DNA of 64,000 nucleotides from Diphasiastrum complanatum (GCA_029204225.1 CM055112.1:44137672-44201671), one strand, 5' to 3'; numbered from the stretch's first letter, positions 19,481 to 30,407 are shown. Numbers and translations are program-made. Notes: a model not told the origin generated them from the sequence alone.

Positions 19481-19625
19481 TACAAGTCAAACAAAACTAT
19501 TTTTAACATAAAATTTGAGTCATAATCTTTCTTTATGCTCAAAAGTGATAAATTACAATTTAAAATATAGTAGTATGTTTGCTTAAAATAGAGTGTCATG
19601 TGTATTATTTTCTTAGGTATCTATG

Positions 19626-19628
<3 letters not shown>

Positions 19629-19699
<71 letters not shown>
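19629..19699. repeat. (CT)n microsatellite
   Basis: About 35 uninterrupted CT units, the longest perfect tract in this section. Confidence 0.97.
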
Positions 19700-19701
<2 letters not shown>

Positions 19702-19821
19702 GTCGCTATTGTTTGCTTGATTCTAATGAAATCCGTGTTAACTTTGACTTGCAGGATAAATGAACAAAGGTTGTAAATATCATGTTTGAAAACTCCAACC
19801 AATAAGTAGTTACTCCGGAGT

Positions 19822-20067
19822 TTGTACGAAACAATGTTTTATAGAGAACTGGTTTCTGAAAGCACATCCGCCAGAAGGAAGAGATTGGCTCGTAGGAGAC
19901 AAGCCAAGAGTAGGGCTTTGCCAGCATGTAGTATAGGCACTGCAGGTGTGTCCCTACGTAGCGATGGTACATTGACTTTAGATGCCAGTGTACAATCACT
20001 TAGCAGTGGTGCAGTAGAGCACATCGGGAGTAGCGAAACTAGTTTGGTTGTAGGCGTGCCTCCGCAT
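19822..20067 (+). pseudogene. Helitron Rep/helicase N-terminal part, interrupted
   Basis: The reading frame contains RRKRLARRRQAKSRALP, the basic N-terminal style of plant Helitron proteins, followed by a serine-rich linker. The frame ends at CGCAT (20063-20067), where the copia element begins; the apparent stop uses the first LTR bases. The downstream Helitron coding parts resume after 24886 and have the same orientation, so this is one gene split by the insertion. Its identity rests on the continuation at 25044-26779. Confidence 0.6.
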
Positions 20068-20467
20068 TGAAGATTTACAAGACCTAGCTATGGAGTATCT
20101 TAACTCAAATGCTAGATCAACTATGAAAGCTTGAGAAAACTTGGCTATGGAAATATCACACACAAGGAGAATTGAATGAGCATCTCACAAACTCAAAAGT
20201 CTCAAGAAGAAATGAATTGCTAGAGAGAGAGAGAGGAGGGCGTGGGTCCTCCAAATCCCTTGTGAGGCAAGCACCTCCTTTACATGCATGGAAAGTCTAG
20301 GTGTCAACCATAGGAGTGAGCTACTTGGCCAAGTGGGCCACATGCACTAATTTACATAACTTAACAAAAGGGGGGTCTCATGCATTTAATTAAAACATGC
20401 CCCATGAGTTATGTACAACTTAACTAATGCTTAGCCAAAAGGGGTAAAATAGGCATACTCTTCAACA
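20068..20467 (-). repeat. 3' LTR of copia element 1
   Basis: On the + strand it begins TGAAGATTTAC and ends CTTCAACA. A C-run at 20468-20477 (polypurine tract on the coding strand) separates it from the RNase H end. Length is about 400 bp. It contains a short GA tract at about 20222-20236. Confidence 0.8.
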
Positions 20468-22362
20468 CCCCCCCCCTTAATGGCAATTTTATTCAAACTG
20501 ACACCCAACAAAGTTCTGAACTTTTCAAACTTATTTTTACTAAGTGGTTTAGTAAAAATATCAGCTGTCTGGTCGTTGGTGTCACAATAAACTAGCTCGA
20601 TCTCCCCACTGTGCACTTTCTCTCGTATAAAATGCTGGTCCACCTCTATGTGTTTTGTCCGTGCATGATAGACTGGATTCCTCACAAGCTGAATGCAGCT
20701 TTGGTTATCACAATGTAACAATGTAGGTCTTACTTGAGCAATCTGCATGTCCTCAAGTAGACGGCGTAACCAAATGGCTTCACAGGCGGACTTCGTAGTC
20801 GCCCTGTACTCAGCTTCAGTAGACGATAGAGCAATAGTAGGCTGCTTCTTACTGCACCACGATATAGCCCTTGAACCTAGGCTGAAACAATAGCTTGTTG
20901 TCGATCTCCGATCGTCTCTATCACCTGCCCAATCAGCATCTGAATAACCTTCCAGCTGAAGGTTCCCGTCATCCGTGTATCCAATCCCATAAGTCACTGT
21001 CCCTCTCACATATCGTAGGATCCGCTTGGCTGCTTTCCAATGTGCTTCGGTAGGCTTACACATGTATTGACTTGCAATTCCAACCGCATAAGCAATATCT
21101 GGCCTGGTGGTAGTAAGGTAAATCAGGCTGCCCACTAACTGATGATAGAGCGTCTCATCTGCAAATGCTGGACCATCATCTTTTGATGGCTTAGTGCTTG
21201 CATCCATGGGTGTGCTGATTGGTTTGCTTTCTTGCATGTTAAACCTCTTTAATAATTTCTGTGCATACTTTGCCTGTGAGATAAAAAGACAACGCTTCCC
21301 TTTCCAAACTTCAACTCCTAGGAAATAGTGTAGCAAACCCAAATCTTTCATTTCAAACTCATTAGAAAGATTCTTCTTAACACAAGCAATAAGCTTCTTA
21401 TTGCTTCCCGTGATGAGTAGATCATCCACATAGAGCACAACAATCACAAAGTCTTCTCCTTCCCTGAAGACATAAAGATTGCAATCAGACTTACTCTTCT
21501 CAAACCCTTGCCTTGTAAAGTACTCATCAATTCGGCTATACCAAGCCCTTGGCGCCTGTTTGGGCCCATACAAGGCTTTCCTAAGCCTGCAAACCAGATT
21601 CTCCTTGCCTGTTATTTCAAATCCCTGCGGTTGTTCCATGTAAACCTCCTCCTGTAGGTGCCCATTAAGAAAGACACTCTTGACATCCATTTGATGGACA
21701 TCCCAATCAAAATATGAGGCTATAGCCAAAACGGTCCTGATAGATGTCATTTTAGCAACAGGTGCGAATGTCTCATCATAGTCTAGCCCCTCTTGCTGAG
21801 CATAGCCTTTCGCCACCAACCTTGCCTTGTACTTGTGCACTGTTCCATTGGCATGAAACTTGGTCTTATAGACCCACTTGCAACCTATTGGTTGCTTCCC
21901 TTCTGGCAATGTAGTGAGCTCCCATGTGTCATTCTTGACAATGGAGTCGTACTCCTCTTGCATGACATGTTGCCATACATTTTCTCTCACGGCTTCGTGA
22001 AAGAACTGTGGCTCATCTGCATTCAGAATAGTGGACATAAGAACAAAGTTAGTCTCTTGTCTCTCATGAGACCTAAGAGATCTTCTGACACCCTGTTCAC
22101 TACTCTCTCCTTCTTCAATCATTTGAACTTCTTTGATTGTTTCCCAATACCACCTAGGTAGCTTCTTCCTTGCAGTAGGTGGTGTGGATGGTGACCACGT
22201 ATCCCATGGTACTGTTTTAGTCTTCCGTTTGTCCCCAACTTCTGCTTCTGGTACTTGGCCAAAAAGAGGTCTCGAACTAATAGGTTCGATTTCCTGTTGT
22301 TGCTCCTGCACTTGAGGCTTACAGGACTCTTGACTAGGATCCTCATCCGTGGAATCAATCAA
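20431..22362 (-). pseudogene. Copia element 1: reverse transcriptase and RNase H
   Basis: A 643-codon open frame holds the 3' part of the copia polyprotein. The RT region has MDVKSVFLNG (first catalytic Asp), YGPKQAPRAWYSRIDEYF and the catalytic LYVDDLL. It is followed by LVGSLIYLTTTRPDIAYAV, then RNase H with YSDADWAG, SSTEAEY, NQSCIQL and ARTKHIEVD. The last codons run past the polypurine tract into the LTR. The domain order Int-RT-RNaseH marks Ty1/copia (Pseudoviridae-like). RT and RNase H motifs look intact here, but the frame is shifted relative to integrase near 22360-22400. Confidence 0.9.
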
Positions 22363-22895
22363 GGGTATGAACCATTAATTCCTTCCTTCTCCTGCTCCTG
22401 TATCTTGGGTGCATGCTCTTCATCAAAGATGACATCTCGACTTAGGATCTTCCTCCTGTTTTCGAGATCATATAGCACATAAGCTTTCTCACCTTCACTA
22501 TACCCAAGAAAGACATACTTTATATGTGCATATGCTGTACATCCAAATACCCCAAGGCTGCCCACTTTGGGCTTGTTGCCACTATATGCCTCTTCTGGCG
22601 TGATTCCTTCAACTGCTTTGGTTGGACTTCTATTCAATAGAAAAACAGCAGTTGCTACCGCTTCTGCCCAAAAGGAATTTGGCAACCCCTTTGCCTTGAG
22701 CATGCTCTTCGCACACTCAACTATAGACCTGTTTTTTCGCTCAGCCACGCCGTTTTGCTGCGGTGTATGTGGAGCAGTAAACTGTCTCTTTATCCCACAT
22801 GCTTTGCAAAGATCTTTGAACTCATCAAAAATATACTCACCACCCTTATCTGACCTGAGAGTCTTTAACCTCTTTCCTGTGTGGTTTTCCACCAT
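22359..22895 (-). pseudogene. Copia element 1: integrase core, C-terminal part
   Basis: Carries LRSDKGGEY, TPQQNGVAERKNR (catalytic Glu of the DDE triad) and YSGNKPKVGSLGVFGC, typical of the copia integrase core and its linker. It is in the same frame as the protease-integrase part to its right, from which a TAG at 22905-22907 separates it. A shift of frame near its lower-coordinate end separates it from RT. Confidence 0.88.
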
Positions 22896-22904
22896 AGCTT
22901 TCCA

Positions 22905-23690
22905 CTATTTAAAGTATTTGAACGCTTCAGATTTCAGTTTCAGAAAATAGACCCATACCTTCCGAGAGAAATCATCTACGAAGGTCATGAGATAGTATGC
23001 CCCCCCTGCTGATTTGACCTGCATGGGACCGCATAAACCTGAATGCACAAGTTCAAGAATGCCCTTGGCCCTGGTAGCTTTCTCCTTTGGAAACTTTTTC
23101 CTCTGTTGCTTCCCTAATGCACAAGCCTCACATGTATTTGAAGAAGACTTAATGCTAGGAAGATCTACTACCATTTTGTGCATGTTCAAAACTTGCAAAC
23201 TTTTGTAACTCAAATGATCATATCTCTCATGCCAAAGCTTGTCTCGATTAGTATCTCTTACAGACAAGGCCTCTTGGCTAGGAATGGTTGTGAAAAGCTT
23301 GTAAAGACCTCCTTCTTGCATTCCCTTGGCTACCACCTTGAAGTTCTGATCTTTGTCTTTTACCAAACATTTAGAATCATTAAACTCTACCACCATATTC
23401 TGTTTGGTAATGGCACCAACAGATAACAAGTCCTTAGCCAACCCTGGTACATGCAACACACTTTTAATTTCCTTCACCTCACCTGATGATAGTTGTATTG
23501 CAACTGTGCCTTTGCCCCTCACCATACGTGTAGAATTATCTCCAAGGCAAACATGCTGGCCATCTTCTGTCTCCTCATAGGTGCTGAACCAATCTCTATG
23601 AGGTGTCATGTGCTTTGAGGCTCCAGAATCAATGTACCATCCACCAAATGTGGATTCAGATGATAGGGCTGCGGTGAATAGCTCAAGCAC
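22905..23690 (-). pseudogene. Copia element 1: protease and integrase N-terminal part
   Basis: WYIDSGASKHMT is the aspartic-protease active site (DSGA). LWHERYDHLS and CEACALGK give the HHCC zinc-binding N-terminus of integrase. The first catalytic Asp of the integrase triad, expected in HSDLCGPM, is Gly here (HSGLCGPM). The second, in FVDDFSR, is present. The frame ends at a TAG directly before the rest of integrase. Confidence 0.88.
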
Positions 23691-24575
23691 ACTATATTGC
23701 TCCTCCTCTGCAACTTTGTCAACAAAGTGACTCTGCTGGTTCTTTCCCTTCTTCTGATCACTTTGCTTCTTCCTGCATTCAAAAGCAAAATGCCCATACT
23801 TACCACAATAGTTGCAGTTGCCCTTCCTCTTGGGTGTAGATGAGGAATTGGTGCTTGACTCCTCTCCAACCTATAACTTGGACACCTGCTGCTCCAAGCT
23901 TTGCTTTGAGTTCTTCTTTTTGCCTTTGCCTTTCTTCTAAAAGTTTTGCTTCTTCTTAGAAGCAAATGCAAGCTCTGGATTATCTTCCCTTTCAGAAAGA
24001 TTCTTCCTTATCATCTCCTCCTGTAAAAGAAGACCACATAACTCCCCAAAGGTTGGGAGTTTCTCCCTAGCAGAAAGGGACATCACATAGTCTTGATAGT
24101 TGAATGACAAGCTGTTCAAGACTATGGGAACAATACTCCTGTCACTTACTTTCTCTCCAACTGAAGCAAGCTGATCCAATAGGTCCTTGACCTTTGTAAT
24201 ATGATCACCAATTGTTGCACCTGCTTCCATCTTGAGAGTATGTAACCTGTTTTGCAAATACACCAGCTTGGCTGAATCCACTGTTTCAAACATAGACTTC
24301 AGAATTGTCCAAGCATCAGCTGCATCCCTTGCATTGCAAATGTGAGGAATAATATTGTCCTTGACAGAAAGATTGATTATCCTATGAGCTTTATGTCTCC
24401 TGTTCATGTAGTCCTTCAATTCAGGATCAGATGTTGGTACAGGTTCTGTACTTGTCATGACCTCCCAGCAATTCTTATCCATCAAGATATTGGCTATATT
24501 GAACTTCCACACTCTGTAGTTTGTGCCATCTAGTTTGCTAGATTCACCCAGCAAACTCTCCCCAAGACTTGCCAT
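23691..24575 (-). pseudogene. Copia element 1: Gag
   Basis: ATG at 24575 opens a Gag with LDGTNYRVWKFNIANILMDK, then a UBN2 core (DAWTILKSMFETVDSAKLVY). The CCHC zinc knuckle is CNYCGKYGHFAFEC near 23800. Two stops (TAG near 23937 and TAG near 23871) break the frame between the core and the knuckle. All parts remain in one frame with protease. Confidence 0.88.
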
Positions 24576-25043
24576 GCTAAAATTTGTGCTTAAAACAGAA
24601 GCTCAACTTGAAAAAGATCAGAAAAGAATAGCTTCCAGCAACAAGGGTTTAACCCCAAACTAGGGTATGTAGCCACTTCAAGGCAACCCTTCAGCTCCTG
24701 CTTTTGTCTTTGCCACTTGGTGTGGCCTCACTAGCACAAGCACTAGGCTCCACTGGAACAGAAACCAGAAGCCCCTACAGAAAGTGCGCCCTGCGTTTGT
24801 GTAAGCTCCTCCAGAAAGACTCTCCAAAACTTAGCCAGATTTAGAAAGTTTTTGGATCATCCCACTCCCCTTCTTCAACACGCATAGCTATCATCCATTG
24901 ACATTACTACATCATGTCATGGTACCATCACCTCAATGTCTTGCTGTAAAGTTTGTTGGAAGTAGTGCATTTTCATCGACTGTAGGAGTCCATCCACCCA
25001 GTTTAGGTCATCCGAGATAGGGGTAGCAACGGAGAGGGTAGAG

Positions 25044-25412
25044 TTGGTTACACCCGAACATGTTCGTAGTAATCTTTCATATTTGACTCCTGAAGCGAAA
25101 TCCAAAAGCGTGAGTAACAAGAGGATTCGTCGTAGATATATGGCAAAACGTAAAGCCAGGGCTTTGCAATTTACCATTCAGGATACACATTTGACATCCC
25201 ATGACGATATCAGAAGAGAGACTGATATAGTGGGTGTAGGATCGATTACGCATGCTACATTGGATTCGATGTCTAATGTTGATGTTATGGAGGGGGTAGA
25301 CTCTACGACAACAATGTTTGTTACACTCGAGCATGTGCGTAATCACCCATCATATAAGACTCCAGAAGTAGAATCCAGATCTGCTAGGAGTAGAAGGTTG
25401 AATCGTAGGTAG
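25044..25412 (+). pseudogene. Helitron protein, linker region after the copia insertion
   Basis: Two related segments, LTPEAKSKSVSNKRIRRRY and KTPEVESRSARSRRLNRR, are preceded by TPEHVRSNLSY and LEHVRNHPSY. They are basic repeats of the kind found N-terminal to Helitron Rep proteins. A frame change separates this part from 19822-20067 when the copia insertion is subtracted. It ends in a stop before the conserved domain. Confidence 0.55.
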
Positions 25413-25470
25413 GGATAATTTTGAAGTAGCTAGATCGCTTCAAACACCAGCATGCCATGATCTTGGAGAG

Positions 25471-26136
25471 ATGGAGTTTGTGTGCGGTCATTGTTCAGCC
25501 CTAAGATGGAAAGCAGAAAGAAATAGCTCTTTCTGTTGCATGAAAGGCAAGGTGTGTTTGCCTTTGATGCCATCACCGCCTCTTTATCTCCTTAATTTGT
25601 ACACGTCATCTGATGACGTGAGAGCTCATTTTAGAAAACACGTTCGGAGTTATAATAACTCCTTGGCCTTTGCATCTCTTGGGGTGAATCTAGATAGATC
25701 AACTGCCAACTCCGTAGGTGGCTCGTATACATTTAGAGTGTCTGGCCGGTTGTATCATCATATTGGTGGTTTGTTGCCTTTAGATAGACCTTCATTTTCG
25801 CAGATCTACATCATGGATGGTGATGATTTGCAATTAGATCAGAGATTATCTCTGAATCCCGATCTTAGGCGTGACATTTTCTCCCTTTTACAAAGCATGA
25901 TGATGGATGTGAATCCATTTGCGCAACGTTTTAAGAATGTTGCTCGAATCATGCAAGAAAACTTCACAAAGGATATTCGACTTCACATAGTGTCTGGTTG
26001 TTCACAGAGTAGAGCGAATAGACACTTCAATGCTTCTACAAGCAATGAGATTGCAGTGCTTATGATGGTTTGCAACATATCACAACAATTCCTACATTTT
26101 CATTTTTTGGAGTCAAAAGCGTCATTCATCGTATGA
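25471..26136 (+). pseudogene. Helitron helicase-like N-terminal domain, first part
   Basis: The reading MEFVCGHCSALRWKAE is the start of the conserved plant Helitron domain (C..C pair before a W). It continues with YTFRVSGRLYHHIGGLLP, then QIYIMDGDDLQLDQR and NPFAQRFKNVARIMQ, and ends around FNASTSNEIAVLM. These match the Helitron_like_N family. A frame break near 26130 separates it from the next part. Confidence 0.88.
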
Positions 26137-26140
26137 TGGC

Positions 26141-26779
26141 TTGGATTTTGTCCTCCTCTTTCCTTATGGTACTGATGAGTGGTATCAGGGGATTCCACAT
26201 ATGTGTATGAGAGATGTTGCACGTGGTGATGATGATGACGTACGTGATGGTATACATTCAGATGTTCCTGAAGAGCAATTAGAGGGCAGACACAAAGTTG
26301 TCACCATTCGAGAGTTTTACAGCTACCATTTACAGGTACGAGCGGAGCATGTTTCACCTATACATTTGGGTGGAAGGCTGTTGCAAGAGTATGTGTGTGA
26401 CATGGTAGCAAAGATGGTGCAAAACAACATGAACTACATCTATAACAATCGAGATAGATTTCGTAGAGAGATTCGCAGTGGCATCGTTGATGTCCTTGGA
26501 GCTCATTCCGCCAGGGACCTAAGGCAACGAATAGTTCTGCCATCATCTTATATCGGTTCACCGCGTCATATGCATCAGCAGTACCAGGATGCTATGGCCG
26601 TTGTTAGGGAGTTGGGTTCTCCCGATTTGTTTATCACAATGACAGCGAACCCAAATTGGTCAGAAGTGAGGAGGGAGTTGAGATTTCGACAGACACCTAC
26701 AGATAGGCCCGATTGGTGTCGAGGGTTTAGGGTTCCACCTTCCACCTTCCTTCTGGGAGAATGTAACCTTCAAATTTGA
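26141..26779 (+). pseudogene. Helitron helicase-like domain, second part, truncated
   Basis: DFVLLFPYGTDEWYQGIP, then FYSYHLQVRAEH, GRLLQEYVCD and SPRHMHQQYQDAMAVVREL precede DLFITMTANPNW. These are landmark motifs just upstream of the Rep HUH nuclease of Helitrons. The family resemblance stops at PDWCRGFR. The HUH histidines, the catalytic tyrosines and the whole SF1 helicase are missing, so the copy is a 5' fragment. Confidence 0.88.
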
Positions 26780-27630
26780 AAAGACTTTTATTGTTAAAAG
26801 CATTTAGATGTAGGCATCTGCAACCGTACACAATCTTGGTGAATGCCAAAGTTTAAAATTTGTGTACAACTGTAGAGGCCTGCAGTGAAAATTGTAGACC
26901 AATTAGAGCCTATCCCAATTTGAAAGTTTTGCATTCTCCTAGGTGGAAGTTGGAGCATAGTCCGTGTCACACAACAAAAATACGCAATTTGGGAGCTGTC
27001 TGCAGGGAAGGTTTGTCGGGATCTATAGGTGCACCTTATTTGATGACAAACTATGAACATTGGATCCAGTCAACAAGCAGGGTAGTTTCTTATGTCAATA
27101 ATGTTGGTGAGTCGTTTGCTATTTTGACCAAATACATTGCTCAGTCGTTTGTTATTTTGACCAAATACATTGCTCATATTTTTGGTGTTGTTGCAGATGT
27201 CGAAGATCTACATAAATCACAGGACTTTTGTGCGAAACCTGACGGAGTTATTTTGTTTTGGTGATGAGGTGTCTCGCAGCTCCATTTTGTGGTTGATAGA
27301 AGCTTATGCAAAGTTCTTATTCCAACAACAAAGGAGAAGATGTTTTATGCCAAGAGAATATCGATTCCTATAAGATGTAGATATGTTACTCAGGAATGTG
27401 GCATATGTTTGGAGACATGTTAGTGTTGTTAGACTTAGTGACTTTGAGCCAATGTTAGATAACCTGGTGTATGCCCAAGTATTGGCTTCTGACTTATCAG
27501 ATGACATGATGTCTATTTCTTAAAAATATTGGAATATGAAATTGTTGCTGCTTCAATTTTTTATAATAGTTTGGGTTTTTGTGATGAATGTTTTACAAAA
27601 CCCACACGTTGAATACACGCACAGACACAT
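26780..27630. other. Unassigned sequence after the Helitron fragment
   Basis: Several plus frames of 60-130 codons overlap here. A 28-bp block (GTCGTTTG, then TATTTTGACCAAATACATTG) is tandemly repeated at about 27112-27172. No family could be recognised and no splice model joins the frames. Confidence 0.3.
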
Positions 27631-27634
27631 AGAC

Positions 27635-27684
27635 CTCTCTCTCTCTCTCTCTCTCTTTCTCACACACACACACACACACACACA
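27635..27684. repeat. (CT)n-(CA)n compound microsatellite
   Basis: About 11 CT units, one TTTCT interruption, then about 12 CA units. Confidence 0.93.
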
Positions 27685-28076
27685 GAGTTTAGAGTTGGGT
27701 GTGCTCCAGTTGTGTTTGGCTCCAAACTTGCTTGATAATCAATCACCATCATATTCACACAATCTAAGTTTGCAGCTATGGAATCTATGGGATAGCTACC
27801 TGTCCCAACGTCCTGAAGAGTTGAGGAGTAATCTAGAGCTATAGTGAGAGACGAGCTGCAGTGAGTGAGTAACTTTTGTAGTACGAACCACCTTCAACAA
27901 ATCCATACACATGTACACACACATTCCATTTCTTCCATGCCAATGAATGTGAATATTCTATGTGAATTTGTAAGATAGTGATTGTATATATTAATAGCTA
28001 ATAAGACATCATAGAACATTCTCAAGCTTTTGATGGATTGTTGCAAATAGTTGAGAGTGCAAGCAAGTAATTAAAC

Positions 28077-28472
28077 TCAAATTTTTTGGAAGACTCGAAT
28101 TTTTAGAATGACTCGAATTTTTTTTTATGACTCGAATTTTTTTAATGTCTTGAATTTTTTCATAAAGACTCGAATTTTGGAATGACTCGAATTTTTGAGA
28201 CTCGAATTTTTGGGACGACTCGAATTTTCTGAAAGACTCAAAATTTTTCAAAGACTCAAATTTTTCCAATGACTCGAATTCTTTGAACGACTCGATTTTT
28301 TGTAAAACTCGAATTTTTCAATGACTCCAATTATTTGGAAAACTCGAATTTTTAGGAAGACTCGAATTTTTAGAACGACTCGAATTTCTAGAATGACACA
28401 AATTTTTTTGTAAAGACACGAATTTCTAGAATGACTCGAATTTTTCTCAAGACTTGAATTTTTCCTAGACTC
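28077..28472. repeat. Word array: ACTCGAATTTTT, about 22 copies
   Basis: The 12-mer ACTCGAATTTTT and close variants (ACTCAAATTTTT, ACACGAATTTCT) recur every 15-23 bp for about 400 bp. Spacers are variable, 3-11 nt, and often end in GA or ATG. Spacing is irregular, unlike an ordinary minisatellite of fixed period. Confidence 0.85.
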
Positions 28473-28773
28473 GAATGGACGCCCACGTACTTACACACAC
28501 ATACATCGGCCACCCATCAACGACCATCGACTTTCCTCCTAAATCATCGCTGCTCGCCCGTCAACGAGATACTGAATTTTCAAATCATCGGCCGTCACTA
28601 GATCGGCCGCCATTGCCCGTCAACGATGGGCACTCACAACTAGTCTATATATATAAAGATATTTTAGAGAGAGAGTATAAGGGATGTGTTAACTCGGTCT
28701 ATCACCCTATGTCACGCCTAGAGCCTACTCTTTGCACACACACATAAGCTTATTTTTTTAAATTTCATTTCCC

Positions 28774-28775
<2 letters not shown>

Positions 28776-28806
<31 letters not shown>
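28776..28806. repeat. (CT)n microsatellite
   Basis: About 15 CT units immediately upstream of an unidentified gene fragment. Confidence 0.93.
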
Positions 28807-28810
<4 letters not shown>

Positions 28811-28917
28811 GATCCATTCGTCTGCTCTGCATTCGACGCGATCCATTCGTCTTTCTACATTTTATCAAGGTGTAGATCGAGGTGTTCAAGTAATAAGAGG
28901 GAGCATGGGCATTGGCA

Positions 28918-29745
28918 ATGGCGAATGGCAATCCTACACTTCCACTGTCATCAACATCATCCAATTCCAATTCCTTTGCTAATTCTTTACTAGATGAAGC
29001 TCGCGATCTCCTGTTATCGCTAAGTCCGGCGATTATGCGCGGTTGTTCGAGCATCATGGCTCCGGGCAAAATGTAGAAGGGAGGCTGAGGTGTTGCTTCA
29101 AGCTGGCGAAAAGCTTGCATAGGTCGATCATGGAGGGGCTGGGATCGTCTCCTGATTCTCATGATTGGGTCGTGGTTAAGTCAGTATTTGAGCTTGTTAT
29201 GAGGTGGGGAATCTATTCGTATTTGAGTGTGGGAGTGGGAATTTCAATAGAAAATAGATTTAAACGTAGTGCAGCTGTGGCTGCTGCTGCAGCCCTTTCT
29301 ACACAAGCAGTGCATGGTTCTGTGACCAATCTTTCGCTTGTTGAAGAGACGGAAGATTGTTGCATCTTTTTTGGGGCTGTAGAGTTTCTCGCTTCGGCTA
29401 TTCTTTCGGATCAGTCAGGTGCAGTACGACTTTTCCTGCTGAGTAGTCACCTACTTGACCTTTTTGCAGATTATCTTCAGCTTTGTCACGGCCCCTTGCC
29501 TACAACTTGCACACAAAACCAGATAACTGAATGGAGAAAACTAGCATCGGACAGGTTCAACAAGATAGAAAATTCTTTGCCTGTGGCTCATGTGGTGGAG
29601 GCGCTTTTTATTTTACTTCATCAGAAAAATCTAGTGCCTCCTCCATGGCTAAACTCGGAAGCAGGCAAAATGCTGTCAAGGTCAATCATGTGAGATGGTG
29701 GAGTAGCTGCGGTTCTGGAAAGATTGGTTGGTGGGGCAGAGGCTA
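28918..29745 (+). pseudogene. Unidentified plant gene fragment with a frameshift
   Basis: An ATG at 28918 opens MANGNPTLPLSSTSSN, then LLDEARDLLLSLSPAIM, and hits a stop near 29072. A second frame, open from 29043 to 29693, continues with a helical, hydrophobic, alanine-rich protein (RSAAVAAAAALSTQAVHG, FFGAVEFLASAILSDQSG, VAHVVEALFILLHQKN). A third frame just after its stop reads GGVAAVLERLVGGAEAR up to a GTAAGC donor-like site at about 29748. The segments look like successive parts of one helical-repeat protein with two frameshifts. I do not recognise the family. It is either a pseudogene or an exon with sequence errors. Confidence 0.5.
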
Positions 29746-29838
29746 GGGTAAGCACATTTTGTTCTTTGTTGAGAAAGGTTACATAACTGCAATCTATAGA
29801 CAATCACAAGGGACGGATCTGAGTAAGGAAACTCATCA

Positions 29839-29841
<3 letters not shown>

Positions 29842-29887
<46 letters not shown>
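29842..29887. repeat. (GA)n microsatellite
   Basis: About 23 GA units. A 17-bp word, AGAACGCCCAAGTAGGTTTC, occurs on both sides at about 29885 and 29934. Confidence 0.95.
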
Positions 29888-29890
<3 letters not shown>

Positions 29891-29969
29891 CCCAAGTAGG
29901 TTTCGTGTACGCTTCATCTATGGAGCGTTTTAGAGAACGCCCAAGTAGGTTTCCTTACTGAGATCCTTA

Positions 29970-30237
29970 CTTGAAACACGAAACTCGAAACAGTCGTGAC
30001 ACTCGAAACTCAAAACTGTCGCGAAACTGTCATGAAAAATAAACTGTTGCGAACAAAAATCATTCGAGTCTGAAACTGTCGCGATCAAGACAATCGACAC
30101 TCGAAACTGTCGTGAACATGATGCTCGAAATTTGACACTCAAAACTGTCACAAACATGACGCTCGAAACTCGACACTCGAAACTGTCGCGAACATGACGC
30201 TCGAAACTCGACACTTGAAACTGTCGCGAAACTGGAC
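29970..30237. repeat. Word array: ACTCGAAACTGTCGCGAACATGACG
   Basis: Repeats of ACTCGAAACTGTCGCGAAC and CATGACGCTCGAAACTCGAC in varying lengths fill about 270 bp. The word ACTCGAA is shared with the 28077-28472 array 1.5 kb upstream. Several units contain the palindrome TCGCGA. Confidence 0.8.
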
Positions 30238-30407
30238 TGGTGTATGAGCTCATGGACCAGATCAGATAGTTCCTACAACTGCCCATCTTGTATCCAGAGA
30301 GGTAAGCGGTACAGTGTTGTAATTGTTCTTTATCTTTTCAGTGTTTGCTAGTTTGTTTTTATGTCGATGTTAAGTTTTTTCAAAAAATTGCTTCGACTTC
30401 GTGCAGG

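Larger units (their letters stand above)
20068..24881 (-). mobile_element. Ty1/copia retrotransposon inserted in the Helitron (element 1)
   Basis: The insertion is bounded by a 5-bp direct repeat CGCAT at 20063-20067 and 24882-24886. On the minus strand the order is gag, protease, integrase, RT and RNase H, then a polypurine tract and the 3' LTR. The right boundary keeps only the first bases of the LTR (TGTTGAAGA), after which it differs, and no primer-binding site is visible. The 5' LTR is therefore almost wholly deleted. Three in-frame stops and one frameshift make it inactive. Confidence 0.88.

Noticed and set aside
28077-28472. CRISPR-like array
   Set aside because: The repeated word is only 12 nt, spacers are 3-11 nt and variable, and the genome is eukaryotic.
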